Of a stretch of 64,000 nt of DNA, positions 37,916 through 48,329 are shown piece after piece (position 1 is the first letter of the stretch; the number at the start of each line of letters is the position of its first letter). The stretch comes from Campylobacter estrildidarum (GTDB taxonomy: Bacteria; Campylobacterota; Campylobacteria; Campylobacterales; Campylobacteraceae). The notes below the pieces were generated by a model, which searched no databases, was not told the origin of the DNA, and worked only from the letters and a program-made list of their open reading frames with translations. A program made the position numbers and the translations under genes. The stretch spans positions 62,001-126,000 of the forward strand of contig NZ_NXLZ01000002.1 of NCBI RefSeq assembly GCF_005406205.1, read 5' to 3'.

Positions 37916-40459
37916 TTAAAATATCTTGTTTAATAGCTTATTAATTGCTTTATCAACTTTTTTATTTTTATCTGTATCTTTAGCATCATTATTTTTAACA
38001 CCAAGTATATTTTTCACAGAATCAACAACACTGCCCACATCTAATTTTATCTTAGGATTATCAGTCGTTCCTGCAATATTTCCTTTAAAGTCAGCTTTGT
38101 CAATTTTAGCACTAAAAGGAAGATTTAAAGAACCACTTTTTGAATTAAGCTCTCCTGAATTTATAACAATACTAGCATTATCAGCTTGCATATTTAAATT
38201 TAATTTTATATTTTCCTTATTAATCAATGCTTTTGCATTTGCTGTATGAAAAACTTCTTGGGTAAAATCTTTTAAAGTTAAAGCTTTTAAAGCCTTGGTA
38301 ATAGAATTTGGCTTAAGTTTTCCCTGCTTGACATCTAAATTCACTTCGCCTTGTTCATTTAAAATATTATAATTTGCTTTTACATTAGCCTTACCTTGAT
38401 AAACATCCATTATATCTATTCCTTGAGCTAAAGTATCCAAATCTACATTGTTTAAATCAGCGTTAATAATATTATTTTTTAAAATTGCATTTAAAGTTCC
38501 ATTGAATAAATTTTTACTCATGATATTAAAATTTAACGTTTTATCATAATTGATATCGCCATTAAAACTAGCCGAACCTTTAAGTTTTCTATCTAGTAAA
38601 AATCCTAGTTTTGAAAAATCATTGACATCTAAATTAAAATTAGATTTTAAATTTATTTTATTAATATCAAAACTACCTTTTAAATGTGAAAGATTAGCTA
38701 AAGTAGAATTTAAAACACTATCAAACTCAGCAATACTATTTTTTAAAACTACGTTAGATTTTAAATCATAGTTTATATTGCTTGGAAATTTTTTATTTAA
38801 AATTTTACCTAAAACTACAGAATTTAAAATACCCTTTGCATTTAAATTTATATTTCCATTAAGATTTTTCAAATCAACACTATCTAAATGCGCTTTTGCA
38901 TTAATATCTCCACTTGCATAATTTGGCATACCTGCAATAACTAAAATTTTTGAAAGATCGAGTTTATTGATATTTAAATCCAGCTTTTCTCCATCAGAGC
39001 TCGCTTTTATAATTCCATCAGCAATATTTGCATCTGCGCTTAAATTTTGTATCTTTGAACCTATGATATGAGCTTTTGCATTTAATTGCACATTACCTTG
39101 TAGCTTTTGTCCTGCAATGGCACTAAATTGTGATAAATCATCGATAAAAGAATTTAAATCTGTATTTAATTCTCCATTTTTTAAATTATAATTTCCAGAT
39201 AATTTTTTGATATTTAATAAATTAGAAGCCAAAATTGCATTATAAGTGATATTATTATTTTTAGCAAGAGCTTTTGCATCGAAACTAAAAGTTGTACTTG
39301 GAAGTTCTATGTGGGCATTTTTTTTAAGTTCTTGGGTGTTTATTTTTGCATTATCGATTTTTGCTTCGGCATTAAAATTAGCAAAATCAAGACCTGTGCT
39401 GCTTAAATTAGCATTCAAATTACCGTTAATCAAACTACCATATCCGGCAATAGCTAAAATTTTTCCTAAATCTGCACTATCAATCTGAGCAAGTAATTGA
39501 TTATTTTTTAAACTAGCTTTTATTTCACCACCTAATCCTATAATATTAGCATTTAAAGCTTGTAAGGCATTATTAGCCAAACTTAAATCTCCTATAGTTT
39601 GTAAATCACCATTTAGTTTTGTTTTTGTCAGTTTTTCAAGTTTAGCTAGACTAGGAATTTTTAAATCAAAATCTGTAAAAAGAGTGTTGTTGGATAAATT
39701 ATATAAAGTTTTTTGAGTTTGTAAATTTAAATAACCATTATAAATTTTACTCACAATATAAACCTTATCTTCTTTTATATTTGCCAAAATTTGAGCTTTT
39801 AAATTAGAATTTTCAGGCAAATCTATCCCGAATTCTTTTTTAAACTTTTCATAGTTTATATAAGTATTATCAAGTTTTATTATAATATTCCCATCAGGTT
39901 TTAAATCTTTGGCAGTAATTTTACTCGCTATATCTAAAGTTCCTTTTGCCAAATTTGTCTTACCAAGAAGTCCTAATAGTTCCGAAATTTGCATACTTTG
40001 AGCACTTAAATTTAAAGCAATAGGAGAATAATCATAAATGCGAGTATCTAGCAAGACATCAGATCCAAATAAATAACCTTTTCCATCGGCGATAAAATCA
40101 CTCGCTTTGCCTTGAATTTTTCCTCCAAAGACTAAATTTTCTTTTAAATTTAAACCTAAATTTTGAGCATAACTTTTATCAAATTTAATAGCATAATTAA
40201 GATCAAAGCCTAATTTAAAAAGATTTAATTTTCCATACAAATCAAGATTAACCATATTTTCCAAATTAAGCTGGAGATTGATACTTGAAAAGCGTAGATC
40301 AAAGCGTGTAATATTCACATCAAGCCCAGAGCTTTCTTTAATCTTGCTTTGAGCTATATTGGCAACAAAACTATTACCAAAACTTGTAAATAAGATTCCA
40401 TATAGAACCATTATAAACACCGCAATTAAAATAAAAACCGCATAAAAAAATTTTTTCAT
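37916..40459 (-). CDS. AsmA-like / DUF748-type large envelope protein
   Basis: An 847-residue protein with one N-terminal membrane helix (about 4-26) and a long periplasmic body made of repeated short beta strands (many NLNAKAHL, GNINLNAKGILN, NADLNNVDLDTLAQ patterns), the look of AsmA/TamB/YhdP bridge proteins that carry phospholipids between the membranes. The C-terminal part KAITKALKALTLKDF-type and SGSLNLPFSAKIDKADFKGNIAGT fit the AsmA domain. Which of the family's roles applies is unknown. It is first in a unit with ribE, pgeF and the small protein gene. Confidence 0.75.
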   Translation of the reverse strand: MKKFFYAVFILIAVFIMVLYGILFTSFGNSFVANIAQSKIKESSGLDVNITRFDLRFSSINLQLNLENMVNLDLYGKLNLFKLGFDLNYAIKFDKSYAQNLGLNLKENLVFGGKIQGKASDFIADGKGYLFGSDVLLDTRIYDYSPIALNLSAQSMQISELLGLLGKTNLAKGTLDIASKITAKDLKPDGNIIIKLDNTYINYEKFKKEFGIDLPENSNLKAQILANIKEDKVYIVSKIYNGYLNLQTQKTLYNLSNNTLFTDFDLKIPSLAKLEKLTKTKLNGDLQTIGDLSLANNALQALNANIIGLGGEIKASLKNNQLLAQIDSADLGKILAIAGYGSLINGNLNANLSSTGLDFANFNAEAKIDNAKINTQELKKNAHIELPSTTFSFDAKALAKNNNITYNAILASNLLNIKKLSGNYNLKNGELNTDLNSFIDDLSQFSAIAGQKLQGNVQLNAKAHIIGSKIQNLSADANIADGIIKASSDGEKLDLNINKLDLSKILVIAGMPNYASGDINAKAHLDSVDLKNLNGNINLNAKGILNSVVLGKILNKKFPSNINYDLKSNVVLKNSIAEFDSVLNSTLANLSHLKGSFDINKINLKSNFNLDVNDFSKLGFLLDRKLKGSASFNGDINYDKTLNFNIMSKNLFNGTLNAILKNNIINADLNNVDLDTLAQGIDIMDVYQGKANVKANYNILNEQGEVNLDVKQGKLKPNSITKALKALTLKDFTQEVFHTANAKALINKENIKLNLNMQADNASIVINSGELNSKSGSLNLPFSAKIDKADFKGNIAGTTDNPKIKLDVGSVVDSVKNILGVKNNDAKDTDKNKKVDKAINKLLNKIF

Positions 40460-40539
40460 TCGTTTATCCTTGATATATTTTTTATAAAAAAAATTTAGTC
40501 TATTTAACTAAAGTTATATAAATATTTTTACTAAAACTA

Positions 40540-40568
40540 TTGACAAAATTCATTTTTTATTGTATGAT
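40540..40568 (+). promoter_or_regulatory. groESL sigma70 promoter
   Basis: TTGACA at 40540-40545 and TATGAT at 40563-40568 with 17-base spacing: an unusually complete -35/-10 pair for Campylobacter. The CIRCE operator begins two bases after the -10. Confidence 0.8.
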
Positions 40569-40569
40569 T

Positions 40570-40596
40570 TTATCACTCAAAATTAAAGAGTGCTAA
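40570..40596 (+). promoter_or_regulatory. CIRCE operator (HrcA site)
   Basis: Inverted repeat TTATCACTC (40570-40578), 9-base spacer, GAGTGCTAA (40588-40596). The CIRCE consensus is TTAGCACTC-N9-GAGTGCTAA; one mismatch in the left arm. It covers the transcription start region of groESL, so HrcA bound here should block initiation; hrcA itself is outside the window. Confidence 0.9.
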
Positions 40597-40620
40597 AATT
40601 ATTTTTTAAGGATGGACAAA

Positions 40621-40881
40621 ATGAATTTTCAACCTTTAGGAAAACGTGTTCTAGTTAAACGCGTAGAAGAAACTAAAACAACATCTTCGGGTATAATTAT
40701 ACCAGATAATGCTAAAGAAAAACCACTAATCGGAGAAGTAATTGCAGTAAGTAAAGAAATAAGTGATATATCAAACGGTGATAAAATTATATTTGCCAAA
40801 TATGGCGGAACCGAAATCAAACTTGATGAAAATGAATATTTAGTGTTAAACATTGATGATGTTTTAGGAATTTTAAAATAA
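40621..40881 (+). CDS. groES: Co-chaperonin GroES
   Basis: Ring-shaped lid of the GroEL folding chamber. 86 residues from ATG 40621 ([17 protein letters not shown]), preceded by TTAAGGA at 12 bases; the ATG at 40612 lies on that ribosome site and is rejected. The mobile loop [16 protein letters not shown] and the C-terminal [13 protein letters not shown] are canonical. 18 bases separate it from groEL. Confidence 0.97.
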   Translation: MNFQPLGKRVLVKRVEETKTTSSGIIIPDNAKEKPLIGEVIAVSKEISDISNGDKIIFAKYGGTEIKLDENEYLVLNIDDVLGILK

Positions 40882-40896
40882 TTTTTTAAGGAGTAA

Positions 40897-42537
<1,641 letters not shown>

Positions 42538-42551
42538 TTTCCATCTAAGCT

Positions 42552-42581
42552 AAAATCAAGTCAGCTTTCTGGCTTGATTTT
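42552..42581. terminator. Bidirectional terminator between groEL and dccS
   Basis: 13-bp stem AAAATCAAG-T-CAG / CTG-G-CTTGATTTT (one T-G pair) closed by a CTTT loop. The flanking A and T runs make it work on both strands; the dccS stop codon begins at its right edge. Confidence 0.85.
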
Positions 42582-43771
42582 CACCAACTTAGCTTAAACA
42601 CGCTCCCTTGATTTTCCGCTGATTCACAAATAATTTTTATATTATTATCATCACAAATCTTTTTTACCAAGGATAATCCAATACCAAATCCTCCTTGATC
42701 TTTATTAAATCTTGCGTAACGATCAAAAATAAATTTCAAATTTTCTTTTGATATACCACAACCTGTATCAGTAATACTTAAAAAATTTTCTTTTAGTTCT
42801 ATAGAAATAGCTCCATTTTTTTTATTATATTTAATTGCATTGCTCAAAAGATTATCCAAGAGTTTTGAAATTTGATTTTTAATAGCAAAAATCTTTACTT
42901 TATCTAATCGAAGTTCTAGTTTTATCTTCTTTTGTTCAAAAAATAATTTAAAATATTCTATTCTTTCTTCTAATAAAATTTTTAAATCAAATTCTTGTTT
43001 TTCGCTTTCTAAAGTACTTGGAAAATTGTAAAAAACTAAATCAGAATACACTTGAGATAAGCTTTTTGCTGCTAATTTAATGCGCTTAAATTTATGATTA
43101 TATTTCAAATTTTGTTGTTCAAGCTGTTCTATGCTCATCAAAATAACACTTAAAGGAGTGTTTAGTTCGTGTGTAGAATCTTTTATAAACCTATTTAAAA
43201 TACTGATTCTTTCTTCTAGAGGTTTCAAGGCAATTTTTACCAATAAATAAGCTATTAAACCGAGTGCAAAAAAAGCTGCTATAGCAAAACCAAAAACCCT
43301 TACTCTAATATAAAAAAGTTCTTTGCTAACATCTTCTCCTTGAATTAAAATTTTCAATCCATTTTCATTGTCTAAATTTTCATCTTTAATATATTGCAAA
43401 AAATATAAATCTGTGCTCATTGGAGCGATTAAAAAAACTTTTCCGTCATAAATTCCCCTGCCCTTAAATTCAATTTTTGCTTTTCTAAAATTAAAATCTA
43501 AATTATCAAAAATAGTTTTATTATTATCAAAAATAGCAAAATTAAGCCGGGAACTTTGTGCAATATTTTTAGCACTTACATTCATAGGAGTAAAACGGGA
43601 ATTTATAATACCTATAACAATATTTCTATGGATCTCTCTTAAAGATGTGCTTTTTAAAATTATCAATTCTTCATGCAGTTTTTGATACCAAAGTACAAAA
43701 AAGAAGGTTATAAAAAATCCCGTAGTCGTAAGATAAAGCAATAAAATTTGTCTAATGACTTTCTTGCTCAT
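42581..43771 (-). CDS. dccS: Sensor histidine kinase DccS
   Basis: Membrane sensor of 396 residues: membrane helices at about 9-28 and 158-180 flanking a periplasmic sensor region, then the kinase core with DSTHELNTPLSV (phosphorylated His), DNLLSNAIKYNKK (N box), TDTGCGI and GIGLSLVKKI (G boxes). It overlaps its regulator gene by 20 bases. The pair matches the Campylobacter DccRS (diminished capacity to colonize) system by position after groESL and by sequence as I recall it; the signal is not known. Confidence 0.85.
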   Translation of the reverse strand: MSKKVIRQILLLYLTTTGFFITFFFVLWYQKLHEELIILKSTSLREIHRNIVIGIINSRFTPMNVSAKNIAQSSRLNFAIFDNNKTIFDNLDFNFRKAKIEFKGRGIYDGKVFLIAPMSTDLYFLQYIKDENLDNENGLKILIQGEDVSKELFYIRVRVFGFAIAAFFALGLIAYLLVKIALKPLEERISILNRFIKDSTHELNTPLSVILMSIEQLEQQNLKYNHKFKRIKLAAKSLSQVYSDLVFYNFPSTLESEKQEFDLKILLEERIEYFKLFFEQKKIKLELRLDKVKIFAIKNQISKLLDNLLSNAIKYNKKNGAISIELKENFLSITDTGCGISKENLKFIFDRYARFNKDQGGFGIGLSLVKKICDDNNIKIICESAENQGSVFKLSW

Positions 43772-44429
43772 AACGATATCCCCTGCCTCTTTGATTAATA
43801 ATCTTCTCTTTGCCTAATAATTTTCTTAAATTTTTAACATAAGCCCTTAAGCTAAGTTCGCTAGGTTCTTCATTATATTCCCAAACTTCTTCAAAAATCC
43901 TTTCTGGGCTTAAAAAAATATTTTTATTTTTTAATAGCAATGATAAAAGTTTGATTTCCTTACTTGGCAAAGTCAAAGCTTTATCAAAATGATAAAGAAT
44001 TTGAGAAGTAAAACTAAATTTAAAACCATTCCCTAAATCTTCATAATCTTCATTTTTATGAGAGAATGCTCTTTTAAGCAAAGCTTGTATTCGAATAGAA
44101 AGTTCCGTAAGTTCAAAAGGTTTTCGTATATAATCATCACAACCGACTTTAAAGCCTTCTTTTAAGTCATCAACTGTGTTTAAAGAAGTCATAAAAATAG
44201 CAGGAGTTTGTTTTCCATATTCTCTTAACTCTTTTAATAGAGAAAAACCATCTCCTAATGGAACTTTAACGTCTAAAATCCATAAATCAAAATGTTTTTC
44301 ATAAGCTAATTCTAAAGCTTCTTGAGCATTATTGCAAACATCAAGTTTATATCCTTGCTCTATTAAATATTCTTCTATAATCTCGCTTAAACTTAAATCG
44401 TCTTCTAAAAGTAAAATTTTTGTCGCCAT
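43752..44429 (-). CDS. dccR: Response regulator DccR (OmpR family)
   Basis: 225-residue regulator: receiver domain (1-115) with acidic pocket LLEDD and phospho-acceptor Asp 53 in WILDVKVPLGDG, Thr and Lys in FMTS and IRKPF; winged-helix DNA-binding domain (about 130-225) ending RGRGYRYEQ. AAGGGA ribosome site upstream of ATG. Genes it controls are not in the window as far as I can see. Confidence 0.87.
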   Translation of the reverse strand: MATKILLLEDDLSLSEIIEEYLIEQGYKLDVCNNAQEALELAYEKHFDLWILDVKVPLGDGFSLLKELREYGKQTPAIFMTSLNTVDDLKEGFKVGCDDYIRKPFELTELSIRIQALLKRAFSHKNEDYEDLGNGFKFSFTSQILYHFDKALTLPSKEIKLLSLLLKNKNIFLSPERIFEEVWEYNEEPSELSLRAYVKNLRKLLGKEKIINQRGRGYRYEQESH

Positions 44430-44548
44430 TATTTCCCTTAAGAATTATAATTTTTATATAATTGTAACAAAAAAATCAAACTACAAATCTAAATTTAACC
44501 AAAATAAAAATATTGAGAAATAAGAAAGATTTGAAAAAGAAGTAAAAA

Positions 44549-44623
44549 TGGCTCCGGATGTAGGATTCGAACCTACGACCAATCGGTTAACAGCCGACTA
44601 CTCTACCGCTGAGCTAATCCGGA
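44549..44623 (-). tRNA. tRNA-Asn (GUU)
   Basis: On the minus strand a full cloverleaf: acceptor TCCGGAT/ATCCGGA, D arm GCTCAGCGGTAGAGT, anticodon loop CTGTTAA (GUU, Asn), T arm CTACG... with TTCGAAT loop, discriminator G and encoded CCA. 75 bases. It lies alone between two two-component operons, its own promoter probably in the AT-rich DNA at 44624-44690. Confidence 0.96.
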
Positions 44624-44691
44624 ATAAAATTAAAAATGCAATTATATTGAAAATTAATACATTTGTCAAGATTTTTTTAAAAGATATTAAA

Positions 44692-45939
44692 TCATTCCTT
44701 GACAATAATATTCTTCAAATCAACAAAATAAAATAAATTCATTCCATCTTTGTAGCTATAATCAAGCTTCATTTCATGTGTTTGCAAAATAGTATTTACT
44801 ATATAAAGCCCTAGTCCGAAGCTAGATTTTTGCTTTGTTCCTTGTGTAAAAGCTTGAGTATAATATTCTAAAGTATTATTAAGTTCAGGACCACAATTTT
44901 TAAAACAAATAAAATCTTGTGTTATATTTATTTGCACAAAACCATCTTTAGAGTGCTTAATACCATTATCTATCATATTTTTAATCGCTGTAGTAAAAAG
45001 TTTAAAATCAACATTTACGAAAAAACTTTCTTTCATAAAAATTCTTATATTATTATCATCACGCATCGCTATTTCTTTAGCCTCATCTAAAACATCTAAA
45101 ATATTATATTTTTTTCTATTAATAAAAGCGGCCCCCGAGGTTATTTGTTCTATAGCGGCAAATTCATTGATTAGAATTTCAAGTCTATTGAAAATATTTT
45201 CTAATCTTTCTTTATATTTATTATCTTCCAACATTTCAAGAGTGATAAGTCCTTTTGTAATTGGAGTTTTTAACTCATGCATAATATTTCTTAAAAAAAA
45301 TTGACGCGATTGATTTAGTTTTCGAATTTGTAAAATAGCTTGATAAAAAGCTTCACTCACTTGAGAAATTTCATCTGCTCCGGTACTGACATCTTCTATA
45401 TCATTAAGCTTTCCTTGTGCAAATTTATCAATTTGTTTTTTAAGAGTTTTAAGAGGTTTTAATTTTTTAAATATAAAAATATAAAGCAAAACAAGTATAC
45501 AAATTACAGCTACAGCGATCACTTTTATAATAAAATATCTATAAGTTTGATAATCTTGATCTTTATAAAGATTTACTTTACCATCATAAATTATATTTAG
45601 ATAAACTTGATTATTATAAGAAATGATTTCTATTAAACCATTTCTAACTTCAACTCTATCTAAAATATCGCCATTAAAAAGAATTTTTCGAATTCGTCTA
45701 GCTTCTATTATTTGTTCCATTTTATTATAGTTTTTAGTTTGCTCTTCAAATTCTCTTTCACTGATAACTCCTGCAAAATACAAAAGTCTAGCATTGGCAA
45801 TTAAAGAATATTTAGTATTGAGCTCTCTAGTATAATTTTGCTGGTCGTATTCAATAAGCCATAAAAAACCTAAAACAACACTTATACCAGCAAAAATAAA
45901 AATAAAGGTAATGGTATAAAAAACTGAAGATTTATTCAT
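44692..45939 (-). CDS. cprS: Sensor histidine kinase CprS
   Basis: Sensor of 415 residues with membrane helices at about 9-28 and 145-168, HAMP-like linker, phospho-His in NIMHELKTPITKG, N box MIDNGIKHSKDG, and FGLGLYIVNTI. The usual DxGxG G1 box is weak (CFKNCGPELN), as in several ArsS/CprS-type kinases. Overlaps cprR by 4 bases (ATGA). The CprRS name rests on its place immediately downstream of htrA, as in C. jejuni, where this system controls envelope stress, biofilm and htrA. Confidence 0.83.
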   Translation of the reverse strand: MNKSSVFYTITFIFIFAGISVVLGFLWLIEYDQQNYTRELNTKYSLIANARLLYFAGVISEREFEEQTKNYNKMEQIIEARRIRKILFNGDILDRVEVRNGLIEIISYNNQVYLNIIYDGKVNLYKDQDYQTYRYFIIKVIAVAVICILVLLYIFIFKKLKPLKTLKKQIDKFAQGKLNDIEDVSTGADEISQVSEAFYQAILQIRKLNQSRQFFLRNIMHELKTPITKGLITLEMLEDNKYKERLENIFNRLEILINEFAAIEQITSGAAFINRKKYNILDVLDEAKEIAMRDDNNIRIFMKESFFVNVDFKLFTTAIKNMIDNGIKHSKDGFVQINITQDFICFKNCGPELNNTLEYYTQAFTQGTKQKSSFGLGLYIVNTILQTHEMKLDYSYKDGMNLFYFVDLKNIIVKE

Positions 45940-46610
45940 TGAGTTAATTTATACCCTATACCTCTAATAGAATGGATATATTTTGGCGTCTTTGGATCAT
46001 CGCCCATTTTTTGACGAATTCTACTAATAATAACATCTATACTTTTATTACTAGAATCTTCACTTATAGATGAGCAATTATAAACAAGCTCTTCTCTGCT
46101 CACAACTCCACCTTCTTTTTTGATCAAATAACTTAAGATATCAAATTCAGCATTCGTTAAAAGAAGCTCTTGTCCTTTCATTGAAATTGTATGCTTGTAT
46201 TGATCATACACAAGATCTTTTACGCTCTTAGCAAGAACACTTTTAGTATTTGAAATACGTCTTAAATGACTTTTTATACGTGCTTGAAGTTCTTTAGGAT
46301 TATAAGGTTTTGGCAAATAATCATCTGCGCCAAGCTCTAAAGCATTTACTTTATCTGTAATATCGTGTCTTGCACTTGAAATAATTATAGGAGTATCATA
46401 TTTTTTACGAATTTCTTCACAAACTTCAAGCCCATCAAGCCCTGGCAAAGAAAGATCTAGAATGATCAGCTGATATTCCTTCAAAGCAAGTTTTGAAAGA
46501 CCTATATAAGGTTCATGTGCTATATCCACTTTCATTTCAAATTTTTCCAAATACTCAGCAGTAATTTCAGCCAATTCTAAATCATCTTCTATCATAAGAA
46601 TATTAGTCAT
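45936..46610 (-). CDS. cprR: Response regulator CprR (OmpR family)
   Basis: 224 residues; receiver with MIEDD, phospho-acceptor Asp 52 in LIILDLSLPGLDG, Ser-Ala in IISSARHD and Lys in YLPKPYNP; winged-helix output domain ending GIGYKLTQ. In C. jejuni this regulator is reported as essential for growth. 78 bases separate it from htrA on the same strand. Confidence 0.85.
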   Translation of the reverse strand: MTNILMIEDDLELAEITAEYLEKFEMKVDIAHEPYIGLSKLALKEYQLIILDLSLPGLDGLEVCEEIRKKYDTPIIISSARHDITDKVNALELGADDYLPKPYNPKELQARIKSHLRRISNTKSVLAKSVKDLVYDQYKHTISMKGQELLLTNAEFDILSYLIKKEGGVVSREELVYNCSSISEDSSNKSIDVIISRIRQKMGDDPKTPKYIHSIRGIGYKLTQ

Positions 46611-46688
46611 TATACTCCTTTAATTTGTTCTTTAATTTTAATTTTAAACTAAAATTTATAACAAAAAGAAAACCTTTTTTGCCATAAA

Positions 46689-48107
46689 TTATTTTAACAC
46701 CAATAAAGTAGCAAAACCATTACGATATACCCAAATTTTGGTAAATTCTTTTTTATTGATATGTTTTAACGCCTGATCTAAGTCTTTTAAATTTTTAATC
46801 TCATCTTGACCAATACCTATAATCACATCTCCTTCTTTAAATCCAGCTTCATCGGCCTTGCTTTTACTCTTAACCTTCTCTACTAAAACCCCATTCACAT
46901 CTCTTGGAAGTCGCAAACGATCTTTTAATCTAGAATCTAAATTTCTTAAACTTAAACCATCAATTAGATTTTTTTGCACTCCTGTTAAATTCTCTTTTTC
47001 TCCCTTAAGAATAAAGCTAGTCTGCTTATTGTCTCCATCTCTTTCATAATCAATTACTACTTTTTCTCCAATCTCAAGTGTGCCTATATAATTTTTTAAA
47101 TCCATTGGATTTTTAATGACTTTATTATTTACCCTTGTAACTAAATCTCCACGTTTTAATCCGGCTTCATCGGCACTAGATCCTTTTTGAACATCGGTAA
47201 TCAAAGCACCTTCTTGATTTTTATAAGCTTTTTTAGTTTCTCCTTGTAAAGCTGATATAGTTACTCCTAAGAAACCTCTTTCAATTTTTCCTTTTTCGAT
47301 AAGTTTTTTAGCTATATCTTTGACCATATTTGAAGGAATGGCAAATCCTATGCCATTGTTACCACCACCACGAGAAAGTATTGCTGAATTAATACCCACT
47401 AAAAAACCACGACTATCAACTAAAGCACCGCCTGAATTTCCTGGATTAATAGAGGCATCAGTTTGTATAAAATTTTCATATTGATTAAGACCAATATTAT
47501 CTTTATTTAACGCTGAAATAATTCCGCTTGTAACACTAAAGCCAACCCCGAAAGGATTTCCTAAAGCAAATACAACATCGCCTTCCATTAAATCATCTGA
47601 ATTAGCAAAAGTAACAGCTGAAAGATCTTTAGCTTCTATTTTAATCACAGCCAAATCAGTTTTTGGATCTTTGCCTATTAACTTAGCTTTATATTCTGTA
47701 TCACTGCCTGGTAAATTTACAGTAATTGTATCCGCATCATCAACTACGTGATTGTTAGTAACAATGTAACCGTCCTTTGAAATAATCACTCCTGATCCCA
47801 AAGAACTGATCACTTCTTTGTTGTTTTTGCTTTTTCTTTGAGGAAGATCAAAATCAAAAAATTGCTTAAAATAAGGATCATTAAAAAAATCATCTAAAGG
47901 GCTAAAATGATTTGCCTGTGCTATAGTTTTTGAAGTTGAAATATTAACAACTGATTTTTTGACATCTTTAATAGAATCATGATAACTTAATATAACTCCA
48001 CCATCTGCTGGATTAACACGATTAGCAGACGTATTTGATTCATTGAAATTAACACTCGCTGCAAATAATGCACTTGCTAAACCTATTGACAAAACAATCT
48101 TTTTCAT
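46689..48107 (-). CDS. htrA: Periplasmic serine protease/chaperone HtrA (DegP family)
   Basis: 472 residues. Signal peptide of about 16 residues (MKKIVLSIGLASALFA). Trypsin-like domain with catalytic triad His 120 (TNNHVVDDAD), Asp 151 (KTDLAVIK) and Ser 225 (NPGNSGGAL); two PDZ domains follow (about 275-370 and 385-470). Handles misfolded exported proteins and in C. jejuni is also secreted and cleaves E-cadherin. Divergent from cbpA; upstream of cprRS. Confidence 0.95.
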   Translation of the reverse strand: MKKIVLSIGLASALFAASVNFNESNTSANRVNPADGGVILSYHDSIKDVKKSVVNISTSKTIAQANHFSPLDDFFNDPYFKQFFDFDLPQRKSKNNKEVISSLGSGVIISKDGYIVTNNHVVDDADTITVNLPGSDTEYKAKLIGKDPKTDLAVIKIEAKDLSAVTFANSDDLMEGDVVFALGNPFGVGFSVTSGIISALNKDNIGLNQYENFIQTDASINPGNSGGALVDSRGFLVGINSAILSRGGGNNGIGFAIPSNMVKDIAKKLIEKGKIERGFLGVTISALQGETKKAYKNQEGALITDVQKGSSADEAGLKRGDLVTRVNNKVIKNPMDLKNYIGTLEIGEKVVIDYERDGDNKQTSFILKGEKENLTGVQKNLIDGLSLRNLDSRLKDRLRLPRDVNGVLVEKVKSKSKADEAGFKEGDVIIGIGQDEIKNLKDLDQALKHINKKEFTKIWVYRNGFATLLVLK

Positions 48108-48250
48108 ATTTTTTCCTTTCTATATAGAAAATTTATAAATCCTAATATGGTTTTATTTGTAAAAAAATATTTTTTACATAAGACATAGTATAAAATCAAA
48201 AATTTACGAAATTGTAAATAAAAAAACTTGAGTGGTAAAAATTGATAAAA

Positions 48251-48271
48251 CTTGATTGACTTAGACTAAAG
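48251..48271 (+). promoter_or_regulatory. HAIR-like HspR operator
   Basis: CTTGATT (48251-48257), 7-base spacer, ACTAAAG (48265-48271). The HAIR consensus is CTTGAGT-N7-ACTCAAG; one mismatch per arm. It overlaps the -35 and spacer of the cbpA promoter, so bound HspR would block RNA polymerase. Confidence 0.7.
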
Positions 48272-48284
48272 TTTATGTTATAAT
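48256..48284 (+). promoter_or_regulatory. cbpA-hspR sigma70 promoter
   Basis: TTGACT (48256-48261), 17 bases, TATAAT (48279-48284) with an upstream TG (TGTTATAAT). ATG of cbpA lies 46 bases after it. Confidence 0.75.
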
Positions 48285-48329
48285 AACAATAATATAAAAA
48301 ACTAATTTTTTTAAGGAAAAAAATAAGCA

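Larger units (their letters stand above)
48108..48329. other. htrA-cbpA divergent control region
   Basis: 222 bases holding the cbpA promoter and HspR-type site (listed separately), a lone CTTGAGT half-site at 48227-48233, and AT-rich DNA that must contain the htrA promoter, for which I cannot name a clear -10. Confidence 0.5.

Noticed and set aside
40612-40620. Upstream ATG as the groES start
   Set aside because: It sits on the AAGGA ribosome site; the ATG at 40621 gives the usual 86-residue GroES.
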